Shown: positions 1 to 9,877, counted from the stretch's first letter. The stretch is DNA of 38,978 bases from Hondaea fermentalgiana (GCA_014084085.1 NPFB01000098.1:13744-52721), one strand, 5' to 3'. A program made the numbers and translations. Notes: generated by a model from the sequence alone, not told the origin.

Positions 1-6
1 CGCCCA

Positions 7-55
<49 letters not shown>
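1..55. repeat. (CGCA)n tetranucleotide microsatellite
   Basis: About thirteen near-perfect CGCA units run from the window edge, so the true length is unknown. Similar tetranucleotide tracts recur in other intergenic regions of the window and at its right edge. Confidence 0.95.
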
Positions 56-493
56 CGCAGCTCCGCGCGCGCGTGCCCGTCGCGGCCGTTGGCTGGTCGC
101 TCCGTTGCGGCTCTGCTGCCTCCGCTCTCCTCCCTCCCTGCCAGTGCTCAGCGACTTACTACGCGTCCGTTCACGTCTGTGAGAGTCTAGGCCTAGGCCT
201 GTTCAGGTTCGTGCCTCCCGGGAGCACAGCGGGGCGCCGGCCAAGATGGGACGCGGCACAAGCTACGCAAAGGCTGAGCACGCGCAGGCTGGCTCGCGCG
301 ATGGAGGGCTGAAGAAGCCCGGCAGACAAAGCGGAAAGGTGTTGGGCGTTGCGGCTGTGCGGCATGTAGTAGGCCTACTATACCAGTAGAGAAGGAAAGA
401 ACGAGGCGAAAAAAAGGCTATCTTCGAGCCCGAGCGAGAGAGGCTGCCAGCGGAGCAGAAGTGAGGCTCGCTGCGGCGCGCCGCCCAGGGACC
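56..493. promoter_or_regulatory. 5' region of the M13 peptidase gene, with a strong-context uORF
   Basis: No full gene is visible here. Two TAGGCCTA octamers occur, at 188-195 and 370-377; the second sits inside the perfect 14-base palindrome TAGTAGGCCTACTA (367-380). A 47-codon upstream ORF (246-389) starts in a good context (aagATGg) and ends 104 bases before the peptidase ATG. It could act as a translational attenuator if it lies in the transcript. The transcription start is not visible. Confidence 0.45.
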
Positions 494-3085
494 ATGGAGC
501 TCGCGCGCGTGGACCCGGCGGGGCGCGGCGACCTGGAGGAGAACGCAGCTTCTGCGGCTGCGCGCGAGGGGCACTTTCTCAACGGCGTCAATCACAACGA
601 CGACGACCAAGGCACAAACGAACCTCTGGGCTCGGGCTTGGGCCGAGGACGTGGCCGTCGCCACGGCATTCACGACAACGTCGGCAACGGAGACGGCGGC
701 GGCGACGACGACGACGACGATGACGATGATGGCGGGTCGCATTGGGATGCACAGAGATCCTTTTTTGCAGATACAAACTCAGGGCCCGAGGTGTACGCAA
801 GAGGGCCCGCGGGGGCGGACGACTCTGCAGCGTGCGGCGCGGGCCACACCTGGGCGCGCCTTAGCCCGCTGGAAAAAGCGCTCACTCTCGGCTGCGCCAT
901 TCTCATCCTCGCGCTCATGAGCGTCGGTCTGCGCACAGATCGTCTCGAGGAGCTCCAGCTGCAACAAGCCACCATTTGCGAGACGCCCGCTTGTGTCGAG
1001 GCCGCCAGCGATCTCCTCCGCAGCATCGACGCGTCCGTCGACCCCTGCGATGACTTTTACAACCACGTGTGCGGCGAGTGGATCGCCAACCACCCATTAG
1101 AACCATCCGATACACGCGTCTCCACACTGACCCTCGTCTCGGATCGAAACTTGCAAGCCTTGCGTCAAATTCTCGATCCTGCCGATGATGCATCCGACAC
1201 GAGCAACGACAAGCAACAAAAACAACACAAACAATTGCTACGCAAACCTCGGGAATTTTTCGCCGCCTGCATGGACATGGACCGCATCAACGCCGCTGGA
1301 GCCGCCCCGCTTGACCGTGCCGCCAATTCCTTTGGACTCCACAGCTGGAACTTTGACCCCAACAACGCAACGTGGACAGCAAGTCACTGGAGCACCCTAC
1401 GGAATATCCTTGCGGCCATGCATCGATCCAGCGTCGGCGCCTTGTTAGATTTTGGTATTGGCGCCGCTGTTCACAACTCAACCCAAAACGTCGTCTACGC
1501 TGTGCAGGGAAACCTCGCACTTCCGGGACGATCAAGTTACCTGGGCAAGGACGTCGACACCGACCCCTCGCTCATTGCTCTTCAAGATCTCGTTGTTGCG
1601 CAGCTCACGGCCTGGCGTGGACCAGATGCAATGTCCGCCGCTCGCGCCCGGGACCTCGTGCGGCTCGAGCAAAAACTCGCCACCATCATGGACCCGCCCG
1701 AACGTCTCCGCGATCCCTCGCTCTCCAACACAGAGCTTTCCCTCAGCGAATTTGACGCGCTCATGCCTCTCTTGGGTCTCGCGCGCTACATCAAGACCGC
1801 GCTGGATGGTGCCGATGCCAAAGCCCTGCGTGCCTTGCAAAGTGTCACGGTAGAGTCCCCTTCATTTTTGGAAAAACTGCAAAATCTTTTGGCCGACACA
1901 AAGCTTGTCACCGTGCGGGACTACCTCTACTTTCGCATCGTGTACCATTATTCGCCACATCTCTCTGAGCACTTTCTTCGCAATGACGAGGCCTTTGACA
2001 AGACCGTCTTTGGCGTTGAGTCACCGACGCCACGATGGAAACGCTGCGTGGCGCGCGCGCGCAGTAACATGGGCTTCCTTGTCGCGCGCCTCTTCCTCGA
2101 CGAGCACTTTACGCAGGAATCGCGCACCGAGGCCTCGGCTCTCGTCGAAAACATTCAGGCCAGTTTCAAGTCCAACCTCGACCTTCTCGACTGGATGGAT
2201 GAGACCACGCGCACGCGGGCACGTGCAAAGGTCGATGCCAGTCGCTTTCGCATTGGCTACCCGGACTTTGTCATGGATGACGAGGCACTGCAACAGAGGT
2301 ATGCCACCCTCGAGATCTCCGTCACAGACTACTTTTCCAATCTTCTCAGTGCGGATGCGCTTGGCCTTGCGCGCGTTCTCGACCGACTTGGTGAACCTGT
2401 AGATAAGACTGAATGGCACATGAATCCCGTCGAGGTAAACGCCTACTATTCAAACGCCAACAACGAGCTTGTCTTTCCCGCGGGCATCCTGCAGCCGCCG
2501 CTCTTTCACAAGGACCACGTTCCCGCCCTAAACTACGGCTGTATCGCATCTGTTATTGGCCACGAACTTTCTCACGGCTTTGATGACGTTGGCGCAAAGT
2601 ACAATGCCCGCGGTAACTTGCAGACCTGGTGGGAGCCTGCAACGTACAAGTCCTTTCAAAAGCGCACGGACTGTGTTCGCCAGCAGTACGAGCACTTCAA
2701 GGTCCTCGGCGGCGCTGCGCATGTCCGCGGCAATCTCACGCTCGGCGAGAATCTTGCCGACAACGCTGGCCTCAAGCAGGCGTACACCGCCTATCATGCC
2801 GCGCGTCAGCGGGCCGAGTCCAGCGACAACCTCGGCACCTTCTTCAAGCGACTTCCTGGGCTCGAGACCTACACCTCGGACCAGCTCTTCTTTGTAGCTT
2901 TCGCGCGCACCTGGTGCTCCAAGACCCGCGACCAAGCCCTCGAAAAGGTCGTCCTCAACGATGTCCACGCGCCCGCTCGTTTCCGGGTCATCGGCACGCT
3001 GCAAAATTTTCGTCCCTTTGCTTCGGCCTTCAAATGTCCCTCGGGTTCTCCCATGAATGCTGGGACGCGCTGCGAGGTCTGGTAG
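494..3085 (+). CDS. M13 family zinc metalloendopeptidase (neprilysin/endothelin-converting-enzyme type), type II membrane protein
   Basis: This 863-residue protein has the layout of neprilysin-family ectopeptidases, which cleave short peptides outside the cell. The ATG at 494 lies in an ideal context (gggaccATGg); the frame is open further upstream but has no earlier ATG. A long cytosolic tail carries an Asp run (about residues 71-80). A single membrane anchor follows at about 129-147, then a Cys-rich stem (CETPAC, DPCDDFY) that opens the M13 N-domain. The catalytic zinc site is HELSH (690-694) with the third ligand in GENLADNAG (E752, D756). The substrate-binding NAYY motif and the family C-terminal signature ending in CEVW are intact. 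Family proteins are usually 700-770 residues; the excess is the N-terminal tail. Fold and catalysis are near certain; substrate and cell location are not visible. Confidence 0.95.
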   Translation: MELARVDPAGRGDLEENAASAAAREGHFLNGVNHNDDDQGTNEPLGSGLGRGRGRRHGIHDNVGNGDGGGDDDDDDDDDGGSHWDAQRSFFADTNSGPEVYARGPAGADDSAACGAGHTWARLSPLEKALTLGCAILILALMSVGLRTDRLEELQLQQATICETPACVEAASDLLRSIDASVDPCDDFYNHVCGEWIANHPLEPSDTRVSTLTLVSDRNLQALRQILDPADDASDTSNDKQQKQHKQLLRKPREFFAACMDMDRINAAGAAPLDRAANSFGLHSWNFDPNNATWTASHWSTLRNILAAMHRSSVGALLDFGIGAAVHNSTQNVVYAVQGNLALPGRSSYLGKDVDTDPSLIALQDLVVAQLTAWRGPDAMSAARARDLVRLEQKLATIMDPPERLRDPSLSNTELSLSEFDALMPLLGLARYIKTALDGADAKALRALQSVTVESPSFLEKLQNLLADTKLVTVRDYLYFRIVYHYSPHLSEHFLRNDEAFDKTVFGVESPTPRWKRCVARARSNMGFLVARLFLDEHFTQESRTEASALVENIQASFKSNLDLLDWMDETTRTRARAKVDASRFRIGYPDFVMDDEALQQRYATLEISVTDYFSNLLSADALGLARVLDRLGEPVDKTEWHMNPVEVNAYYSNANNELVFPAGILQPPLFHKDHVPALNYGCIASVIGHELSHGFDDVGAKYNARGNLQTWWEPATYKSFQKRTDCVRQQYEHFKVLGGAAHVRGNLTLGENLADNAGLKQAYTAYHAARQRAESSDNLGTFFKRLPGLETYTSDQLFFVAFARTWCSKTRDQALEKVVLNDVHAPARFRVIGTLQNFRPFASAFKCPSGSPMNAGTRCEVW

Positions 3086-3606
3086 GCTAAGGCTTGCTCA
3101 GTCGCTCATCCATTTGTATGATCTTGAGAAGGGCCGGGGTATAGGTTAGGTATAAGCAGGCTTGGTAGGTAGGTATGGGCAGGTGTCTATCCCCACTATG
3201 GTCTAAAAACATCAAGTGACATGATGTGACGTGACGGGTCACAGGGGTGAAGGCTTCGCTCTCTCGCTCTCGCTCTCGCTCTCGCTCTCGCCATCGCCAT
3301 CGTTGCTGTCGCTCGCTCGCGCATGTGAGAGCATCCCATCATGTCATGCCAAAAGAAGGCGTACCTCATAGGGGGCAAGGGGTGCGCTGCTGCGCGCAAA
3401 CAAGGTGTGCGCGCAAGAGACAGACAGCTATACTATCTGTGCTGCCTGCGTAAAAGGGGAGGCTGAAAGAATAAAAAAATAAAAAGAAAGAAAGCTTGCG
3501 AGAAAGCAAAGACCAAAATCAGAATCAGCAGCCGCAGCAGCCGCAGCAGCCGCAGCAGCAGCATCGAACAGCAACAGCAGTACGAGTGACCACTTCTCGT
3601 CGGAGA
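3086..3606. promoter_or_regulatory. Intergenic region between the M13 peptidase and ALDH genes, with two simple repeats
   Basis: No gene is seen. It holds the 3' end of the peptidase gene and the leader of the ALDH gene. A CTCTCG hexamer tract occurs at about 3257-3290. An A-rich stretch with AATAAA-like words (about 3468-3490) could be a poly(A) signal for the peptidase. A CAG/CCG tract (about 3527-3562) lies in the probable 5' leader of ALDH; it is in frame with ALDH but has no ATG, so I read it as untranslated. Confidence 0.5.
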
Positions 3607-5166
3607 ATGCCGCGTCCCACCGAAGAGGCTGGTGCCCTCAAAGCGTCCGTGGACCCGGAGGACATTCCGGGCATCGTCGAAGGCCTGCGCCAGACCTTCA
3701 ACACCGACAAGACACGCAGCAAGGCATGGAGACTGGCGCAGCTTGATGCCCTCGACAAGCTTCTCACCGAGGGCTGCGATGACCTCTGCAAGGCCATGTA
3801 CGCCGACATCCACAAGAGCGACCTCGAAGGCTGGTTCCAGGAGATCGCCCTCGTGCGCGGCGAGATCTACGAGGCCAAGCAGCACCTTGACCACTGGATG
3901 GCCGACGAGCATGTCGGATCGGGTCTGCTCAACACCCCGTCTCAAAGCATGGTGCAAAAGGACCCCCTCGGCGTCGTCCTCATTCTCGGCGCCTGGAACT
4001 ACAACGTGCTCCTCTCCCTGCATCCGCTCGTTGGCGCGATCGCCGCCGGAAACTGCGCCATCATCAAACCCGGCTCTTACTCGGAAACCAGCAGCCACAC
4101 TATTTGCCGTCTCGTGCAAAAGTACATGGACCCGGAATGCATTCGCGCCGTCGAGGGTAACCGCCACATCACCAGCAGCCTGCTCGAGCAAAAGCTCGAC
4201 AAGATCTTCTTTACCGGCAGCCCCTTTGTCGGTCAGGTCGTCGCAGAGGCCGCTGCCAAGCAGCTCTGCCCCGTCGTGCTCGAGCTTGGTGGCAAGTCGC
4301 CCTGCGTCATTGACCGCAAGGCTGACCTTGCCATCGCCGCCAAACGCTGCGCCTGGGGCGCGCTCATGAACTCCGGCCAAACCTGCGTGCGTCCCGACTA
4401 CTTTATGGTCCATGAGGCAATCGCCGATGACTTCATCAAGACCCTCAAGCGTACCATTGTGCAGTTCTATGGCCGCGACCCGCAAAAGACAAAGTGGTTT
4501 GGTCGCATCGTCAACGATGCCGCTTTCCGCCGTCTCAACGGCTGCGTTGAGGACGCCAAGCAGTACCTTGTGCACGGCGGCGAGAATGACGCCAATGACC
4601 GCTTCATTGCGCCTTCCGTCTTTGACTTTGGCACTGACATGCACGCCTTCGAGTCTTCGGCCCTCATGCAGGACGAGATTTTCGGACCTCTCATTCCCAT
4701 CTTCCGCTACCGCGACTTTGACGGACAGGTGCTGCCTTTCATCCGCGCGCGCCCCAAGCCCCTTGCGCTCTACTGCTTCACGTCGGATAACGAGCTTGCT
4801 GAGCGTGCGCTGCGTCTCACCTCTTCTGGCGCGGCCCTCATCAACGATGTCGTCGTGCACCTCTCCAACTCGGAGCTGCCCTTTGGCGGCGTCGGTGCCT
4901 CGGGTATGGGATCTTACCACGGCAAACGTTCTTTCGATGCCTTTTCCCACCACAAGGCCGTGATGCGCCGCGGCACCTTGCTCGATGCCCCGCAGCGCTA
5001 CCCGCCTTACTCTTCGCTCGACGAGGCCGTGCTCAGGCTTGGACTGCATCCCAAGGTTTCCTTTCACTTTACGCAGATGACCAACTTTATCACCGACAAG
5101 AAGAACTTCCTCATCACCCTCATGACTGCCTACATTGCGCATCAACACCTCCGCTCCAGAATGTAA
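3607..5166 (+). CDS. Aldehyde dehydrogenase, ALDH3 (fatty aldehyde dehydrogenase-like)
   Basis: The protein has 519 residues and probably oxidises medium- or long-chain aldehydes to fatty acids with NAD(P)+. The ATG at 3607 is the first in frame. Class-defining residues are present: the Asn in LGAWNYN, the general-base Glu in LELGGKS (E226) and the catalytic Cys in SGQTCV (C260). The downstream ALDH3-type blocks QDEIFGPL, ELPFGGVGASGMG and a RYPPYS-like motif follow. The last 25 residues are moderately hydrophobic (FLITLMTAYIA) and could be a weak tail anchor, as in microsomal ALDH3A2; this is inference. A long open frame on the opposite strand is a codon-bias shadow. The neighbouring gene at its 3' side is convergent. 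The family is certain; the exact substrate is not. Confidence 0.93.
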   Translation: MPRPTEEAGALKASVDPEDIPGIVEGLRQTFNTDKTRSKAWRLAQLDALDKLLTEGCDDLCKAMYADIHKSDLEGWFQEIALVRGEIYEAKQHLDHWMADEHVGSGLLNTPSQSMVQKDPLGVVLILGAWNYNVLLSLHPLVGAIAAGNCAIIKPGSYSETSSHTICRLVQKYMDPECIRAVEGNRHITSSLLEQKLDKIFFTGSPFVGQVVAEAAAKQLCPVVLELGGKSPCVIDRKADLAIAAKRCAWGALMNSGQTCVRPDYFMVHEAIADDFIKTLKRTIVQFYGRDPQKTKWFGRIVNDAAFRRLNGCVEDAKQYLVHGGENDANDRFIAPSVFDFGTDMHAFESSALMQDEIFGPLIPIFRYRDFDGQVLPFIRARPKPLALYCFTSDNELAERALRLTSSGAALINDVVVHLSNSELPFGGVGASGMGSYHGKRSFDAFSHHKAVMRRGTLLDAPQRYPPYSSLDEAVLRLGLHPKVSFHFTQMTNFITDKKNFLITLMTAYIAHQHLRSRM

Positions 5167-5392
5167 ACGGCAATTATCCGCATGACAATGAATGAGAAGA
5201 AACAAACTTTCTTTGTGTATGAATGCTCGATTCTTTTCCCATCATTTCTTGTTTTGGCTGGGATTTTCTGGTTGGATCGGGCTGATCCCTTTATTGCTAG
5301 CACGCCAGAAAAAAAAAAAAAAACTTGACTCGTGAGTTGTTGATTCATGAGCCCTTTATCATTTGTTGTTCTTTACAACAAGTCGCGAGCGT
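5167..5392. other. Short convergent intergenic region with a poly(A) run
   Basis: Both flanking genes end here. It is AT-richer than the genes and contains an A15 run at about 5309-5323. No gene is seen. Confidence 0.5.
5290..5295 (-). terminator. Candidate poly(A) signal of the acyltransferase gene
   Basis: The word AATAAA occurs on the minus strand about 100 bases past the acyltransferase stop codon. Thraustochytrid-like protists do not always use this signal, so it is only a candidate. Confidence 0.35.
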
Positions 5393-7000
5393 CTACTCCA
5401 CGTAGTCCATTGTGGCGTGATCCATCAGACGCAAAACCTCGTTCCAGTCCTTCTTACGACGACGCATCGGGTTGAAGTTCGTCCACCAACGAGGTCGACC
5501 AACATCCTCCGTCGACTTGTCCGCGTAGACATCATCTCCGCACTCCTCCATGATGCGGTCCGCCGAGGACTTGGGGAATAGACTCACAGCCTGCAAAACG
5601 TGCCACTTGGCGCGCAGACGGAGAGCTAGAAGCTTGCGCAAATCCCGGCCAGAAATCACCATCAGACGGTAAATCCCGCAAATGGAACGCGCAGACGCAA
5701 CAGCTTCCTCGTAGAGCCGCATCGTCAGCCAGAGGTACAAAAAGACCACGGGCGCCGCCACGTTAAAGAGAACACCCATGGTGAGGAGACCGAAAAAGCC
5801 AACAATCATCTTGTTCTCAGCAACAGAGTCCACCCAGCCGACGCCCTTGCTCAGCAGCGAGCGCTCCTTGCGCTTGATGAGAAACCACACAGGGCTCCAG
5901 ATCGCCAAGCCCGGCGCCGCCACTGTGAACAAGGTCGAGCACAGCGTCATGCGGTAAGCAATGATACGCAGGCACCGCATCATCGACGGCCGTACCCCGC
6001 CGTTCATCTCAATACGCCGAATTCGGTCGTCCTTAACCTTGACGAGCTCGAGCATTTTCTGGTACTCGTGGAGCGATGCCAACACCTCACCGACTGTCCG
6101 AGCGTCCTTGGCCTCGGATCCAGTCGCAGCAGCCACAGACTCGATTCGCTTGGCCGTCTCGCGAGCCAAAGGCTTCAGTGGGGTCTCCGCGGGCATCTTG
6201 AAGATCTGCATCCAGCCACGCAAAAAGTACATGTATGTCGACAAGCTCATAAAGGTGCCGAGCGGTCGCTGGATTCGCGTCGCCGCGATCGCAAGACGCG
6301 CTGCCTGCCAGTCTGGGGCGCTCAAAATGTTCTCGTGGTACTCAGCCTCGAGCATGGCGATAATCTCCTTGGCGGCCTGTTTGTGCGGCACACCCGGTTT
6401 TACGTACGAGGCGTCCACCACAATGGGCGGGCGGTAACGCAGCATCACATCGCTGCGGAACTTTTCGCGGTGCGTCCACACCATGACGGCCGGCACGATA
6501 TTGATCTTAAAGTCCTTGTCGCCACGCGCGAGGGCTTGCTCTACGGCCTCGAGCGCAATGTACGCCACGCCGTCTTTGAACTTGAAAGCCTCCGACCGAA
6601 ACGAGGAGGCGCCTTCGGGGCTGAAGCCAACGCAGTTCCCCTTTGCCAAAGCACCGTACACGGCTTTAAAAGTGTCCACGTTGAACTCGGTGGCCTTGTC
6701 ACCGTGCTCGCGCCGCCGGAACACGGGCACCGCGCCCGAGCCCTTGATGAGCGACCCTACGACCGGCATGTCCCAGAGCGTGTTTTTGGCGCAGAATCGA
6801 ATCACACGTGGCGTCTGCGAGATGAGCACCACCGAGTCCGTCAGCGAGTTGCCATGATTAAAGCACAGCAGCGTCGGCTCGCCCTCCGCGGGTAGATTCT
6901 CCAGTCCGCGCACATCAAAGCTGCTGTAAAAGGAGATGGCGCAGACCTGGAAAAACCTGCGAATGCAGTGGTACACGAAGCGGTCGTCCACGATCGACAT
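5393..7000 (-). CDS. PlsC-domain acyltransferase, probable ER glycerol-3-phosphate (or DHAP) acyltransferase of the Gpt2/Sct1 type
   Basis: The protein has 535 residues from the ATG at 7000; the open frame upstream has only a TTG. It would catalyse the first acylation of glycerolipid synthesis. The PlsC blocks are clear: FNHGNSLTD (H49...D55), a VPVFRR block, FSPEGASSF (E129) and the later IVPAVMVW segment. The H-to-D spacing is five residues rather than the canonical H-x4-D; as I recall, fungal Gpt2/Sct1 enzymes share that spacing, and together with the long C-terminal region it points to that clade. The C-terminal half has two or three hydrophobic segments (around AIWSPVWFLI and VGFFGLLTMGVLFNVAAPVVFLYLWL), consistent with an integral ER membrane protein. 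A lysophosphatidate acyltransferase role cannot be excluded. The gene is convergent with the aldehyde dehydrogenase, another lipid-linked enzyme. Confidence 0.85.
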   Translation of the reverse strand: MSIVDDRFVYHCIRRFFQVCAISFYSSFDVRGLENLPAEGEPTLLCFNHGNSLTDSVVLISQTPRVIRFCAKNTLWDMPVVGSLIKGSGAVPVFRRREHGDKATEFNVDTFKAVYGALAKGNCVGFSPEGASSFRSEAFKFKDGVAYIALEAVEQALARGDKDFKINIVPAVMVWTHREKFRSDVMLRYRPPIVVDASYVKPGVPHKQAAKEIIAMLEAEYHENILSAPDWQAARLAIAATRIQRPLGTFMSLSTYMYFLRGWMQIFKMPAETPLKPLARETAKRIESVAAATGSEAKDARTVGEVLASLHEYQKMLELVKVKDDRIRRIEMNGGVRPSMMRCLRIIAYRMTLCSTLFTVAAPGLAIWSPVWFLIKRKERSLLSKGVGWVDSVAENKMIVGFFGLLTMGVLFNVAAPVVFLYLWLTMRLYEEAVASARSICGIYRLMVISGRDLRKLLALRLRAKWHVLQAVSLFPKSSADRIMEECGDDVYADKSTEDVGRPRWWTNFNPMRRRKKDWNEVLRLMDHATMDYVE

Positions 7001-7840
7001 CTTCCTGCTCTCAACGACGCCGCTCCGCGGCCCTCGCCCTCGCCCTCGACGGCGCCTTTGTACGCACCCGGGCTCTGCCTCCGCACACGGACGCACGCGC
7101 GCAGGCCACGCCACGCCCGTGGGCTCGCACAACCGGGCAAGTCAAGGCCGGCCAAGACAGCTTGTCAGGCACGACGGCCGACCTGCCAGCCAGCTGGGTC
7201 GCGCGCTCGCTCGCCCGCCCGCTCGCCCGCTCGCTCGCTCGCTCGTGTGCGCGCGCGCTCCTCACCGCCAACCTGGTCTGCCTCGCTCTGCTCCGCTCTT
7301 GTGCTCCGCTCTGCGCACTTTGCGCCCGCCGCGGCACGCGTCGCTCCGTTCCCAGCCCCAAACTGAGGTGGCTGGCACTTTGCTGCACTGTTTGCCTGTC
7401 ACTGTCAGCAGCAGGCTGCGCCTTCACATGGCCAATGGCAAGTGACTTGGATGCACAACTTCTCTGTCCCTGGCTGTATGTAGTCGACAGTCGAGAGACG
7501 GAGTGAGAGAGAGAGAGAGAGAGAGAGGAGCGGCAAGCAACACACGGGTCAAGGCCGCCTCGGCTGTCCTTGCGCCCTCCAGCCAAGGGGCTTTACTGTT
7601 AGGGCAGAGCAGCCAGCTGCAGAACAGAGAGGCTGGCGAGGCGCGCAACACCTCTACAAGCTGAACACTATCAATTGTTTCGAATACGTGGTAGTACTAT
7701 AGTTGTTCTGCGCAGCCCATGCGGGGCATTCGGGAATAAGCTCGAGCTGCTGCTGCATGCAGTCGGTATAGCCTACCTTGAAAATAACTGTGGACGACAA
7801 GGCTTGAGACAAGAGCATCATCTGCATGTTGACCAAATAA
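7001..7840. promoter_or_regulatory. Upstream region of the acyltransferase gene and 3' flank of the LRR gene
   Basis: No convincing gene. It contains a (GCTC)n-type tract (about 7200-7245) and a GA dinucleotide run (about 7505-7528). Open frames here are rich in Arg, Ser, Ala and Pro and reflect base composition only. The last 170 bases are AT-richer and probably carry the 3' UTR of the LRR/coiled-coil gene. Confidence 0.45.
7505..7528. repeat. (GA)n dinucleotide repeat
   Basis: About twelve GA units in intergenic DNA upstream of the acyltransferase gene. Confidence 0.9.
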
Positions 7841-9877
7841 TCAACTCGGAGCAAGACGAAAGACATCGCCGAGCGCCCGCCGCGCACGTTCCTGCAGTTT
7901 GGCGAGCTCCTCGCGATGTGACTGCTCCAGGTCTCGAACCTGATCTTTGGCGCGAGCAACTTCAGCCTCGAGACGGTACACCTCTTGTTCATGTCTGTCC
8001 GAGAGAGTCTCGGCCTGAATTTTAGCCTCCTCACGAACGCGCTTCTCGCACTCCCACAAATTGCGCTTATGTACCGCGGAGAGCTCCTTGGATGCCTTGG
8101 CGACTTCCACGCGAACGGTTTCAGCCAAGGCCTTTTCAACAGCCTGCTCACAAGCTACCGCGACCTCGCGAGCCGTCCGAGCCTCGTGCTCCGTTTCGAG
8201 CCGAGCAATTTCCTCCGCTTGTTGCTTGCGGAGCGCAACAACAGCGTCCTGTCGAGCCGCGTCCGCAGCGCTCTGCACACGCACCATTTCCTCGGCATGG
8301 GCTACCTGGGTTTCGGAAACTTGTCTCGCAGCAGACTCGATCCCTTCTCGCGTCGCACGAGCGACCTTTTCCTCCAAGGCCTCCTTTTCCCGCCGGAGCT
8401 TGTCCACCTCGGCGCTATGCGCGATCCTCGCCTCATCAAGCTGCCGCTCCAGCTTGCGAACCTCGGCCGCAGACGCATCCCGCTGCCGAATACTGCCCTC
8501 CTCGAATTCGAGTTGCTTCGTAAAAGCATCCTCGCGGGCACGTGACGCCAGAGCGCGCTCTTCGTCCAGCTTTCGCAAGAGCTCGCCACGCTCCTCGCGA
8601 ACCGAGCTCAACGCCATCTCTATGCTTGATCGTTGCTGCGCCTCTCGCTCCGTAGCACGCACTTGCGAATCATGCGCAGCTTCTAGCTCCTCAACACGTG
8701 CACGCAGCGCAGCCTGCTCGCTCTCGAGCTCTGTAACTTTTGTTTTCGCCTTACTGGCCTCATCCTGGGCCATTTTGCAGTCCGAGCGCTCCTTAAGCAG
8801 CGCGTTGTGGGAGCGTTCCTTGGCGTCAGAAGCCGCCGCAGCTTGATCATGAGCAGTCTTCACTTGCTGAAGAGCCTCGTTCCGCGCATCACGCTCGGAC
8901 ACAAGGTCTGCGCGCGCCGCTTCGAGAGCATCCTGCAGCCTCTTGACCTGTACTTCAAGCTCCACAACACGGTCCGCGAAAACATGGTGATCCTCCACTG
9001 CCTCGTCCTTGCGCAACTTTGCAGCAGCTTCACGCGTTACAAGAACCAGGTCTTCGGCCGTCTGGCAGGTCAAAGACGTCTCGCTGCTTAAACGAAGCTT
9101 CCGCGCAAAGTTTTCGAGTTTCTCGTCATCAACAGCCTCTTGCACACGCGGGTGCGCATTTCGGGCCACAGCATCGCGCAGGGCTTGTGCGTGGACGCCA
9201 ATAACTCCGTTTCCAGTGACGAGCACCTCGCGCACCGTGTGGTTTCCCTCGCTTACTGCATTGGCGAGCGCGCGCCCCCCCGATGTGCCGAGCTCATTCC
9301 ACCGTAAATCGAGCCGTCGCAAGCCGCAGTTCTGCCGAAGCGCCCTGCCCAAACTTAGACCGCCATCAGGGCCAATCTGATTATTGCGCAAGTCGAGGTC
9401 TTGCAAGGTCTGATTAATCTCCAAGCTTGACGCCAAGCTTCGGACGCCGCCATCGCACGCACCAATACGATTCCACTCCAGACTCAAGAACCGCAGCGTT
9501 CGATTTGTACGAAGAGCATTTGCAATTGCCTCTGCGCCATCTGTCGCAATGTGGTTGCCACGCAGGTCCAGTCGCACAAGTGTTGCGCTGTTTGCAATCT
9601 CTTGCATGAGACGAATACATCCCGAGTCGCCCAAAAGCTTGTCCCCGAGCGATAGAGTCCCAGCGTCCTCTCTAAAATACACGCTGTCACTCCCCTCCTC
9701 GTCATTGCAAGGTACGAGGGCCACCGTTTCCTCGGCACCCTCATTTTGCAAAAAGTTTTCTTCAACGTGCTCCGACTTGGACTCATGAACATCCCAGCCT
9801 ACACGATAACCTTCCTTTCGTGCTCGAGCCGCTGATGGCGGCGTCGCTGTCGCAGGGCTTCTTCCGCCCGACAGCAT
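7841..9877 (-). CDS. Leucine-rich-repeat plus coiled-coil protein, LRRC45-like
   Basis: The protein has 678 residues from the ATG at 9877, the first in frame. Residues about 73-245 are ribonuclease-inhibitor-type LRRs with the successive cores LDLRGNHI, LSLEWNRIG, LDLRNNQIG and LDLRWNELG. From about 290 to the end it is nearly continuous, charged, Ala/Glu-rich coiled coil. This order, the length and the L-x-L-E-W-N / L-D-L-R-N-N / L-D-L-R-W-N progression match what I recall of LRRC45 (about 670 residues), a linker protein at centrosomes and basal bodies that acts in early ciliogenesis. If it is the orthologue, it should sit at the basal body of the flagellated stage. It is head to head with a kinesin gene, which fits a cytoskeletal job. 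The alternative is an unrelated LRR/coiled-coil protein; coiled-coil composition alone proves little. Confidence 0.75.
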   Translation of the reverse strand: MLSGGRSPATATPPSAARARKEGYRVGWDVHESKSEHVEENFLQNEGAEETVALVPCNDEEGSDSVYFREDAGTLSLGDKLLGDSGCIRLMQEIANSATLVRLDLRGNHIATDGAEAIANALRTNRTLRFLSLEWNRIGACDGGVRSLASSLEINQTLQDLDLRNNQIGPDGGLSLGRALRQNCGLRRLDLRWNELGTSGGRALANAVSEGNHTVREVLVTGNGVIGVHAQALRDAVARNAHPRVQEAVDDEKLENFARKLRLSSETSLTCQTAEDLVLVTREAAAKLRKDEAVEDHHVFADRVVELEVQVKRLQDALEAARADLVSERDARNEALQQVKTAHDQAAAASDAKERSHNALLKERSDCKMAQDEASKAKTKVTELESEQAALRARVEELEAAHDSQVRATEREAQQRSSIEMALSSVREERGELLRKLDEERALASRAREDAFTKQLEFEEGSIRQRDASAAEVRKLERQLDEARIAHSAEVDKLRREKEALEEKVARATREGIESAARQVSETQVAHAEEMVRVQSAADAARQDAVVALRKQQAEEIARLETEHEARTAREVAVACEQAVEKALAETVRVEVAKASKELSAVHKRNLWECEKRVREEAKIQAETLSDRHEQEVYRLEAEVARAKDQVRDLEQSHREELAKLQERARRALGDVFRLAPS

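Noticed and set aside
3433..5205. 590-codon open frame antisense to the aldehyde dehydrogenase
   Set aside because: It mirrors a certain enzyme gene. High GC at third codon positions leaves antisense frames open; its product is Gly/Val/Ala/Leu-rich with no domain.
5950..7000. Plus-strand frames opposite the acyltransferase (275 and 158 codons)
   Set aside because: Overlap a well-supported PlsC gene and show no domain.
7001..7132. N-terminal extension of the acyltransferase
   Set aside because: Begins at TTG and is Arg/Gly/Pro-rich; the ATG at 7000 is the first in frame and has a good context.
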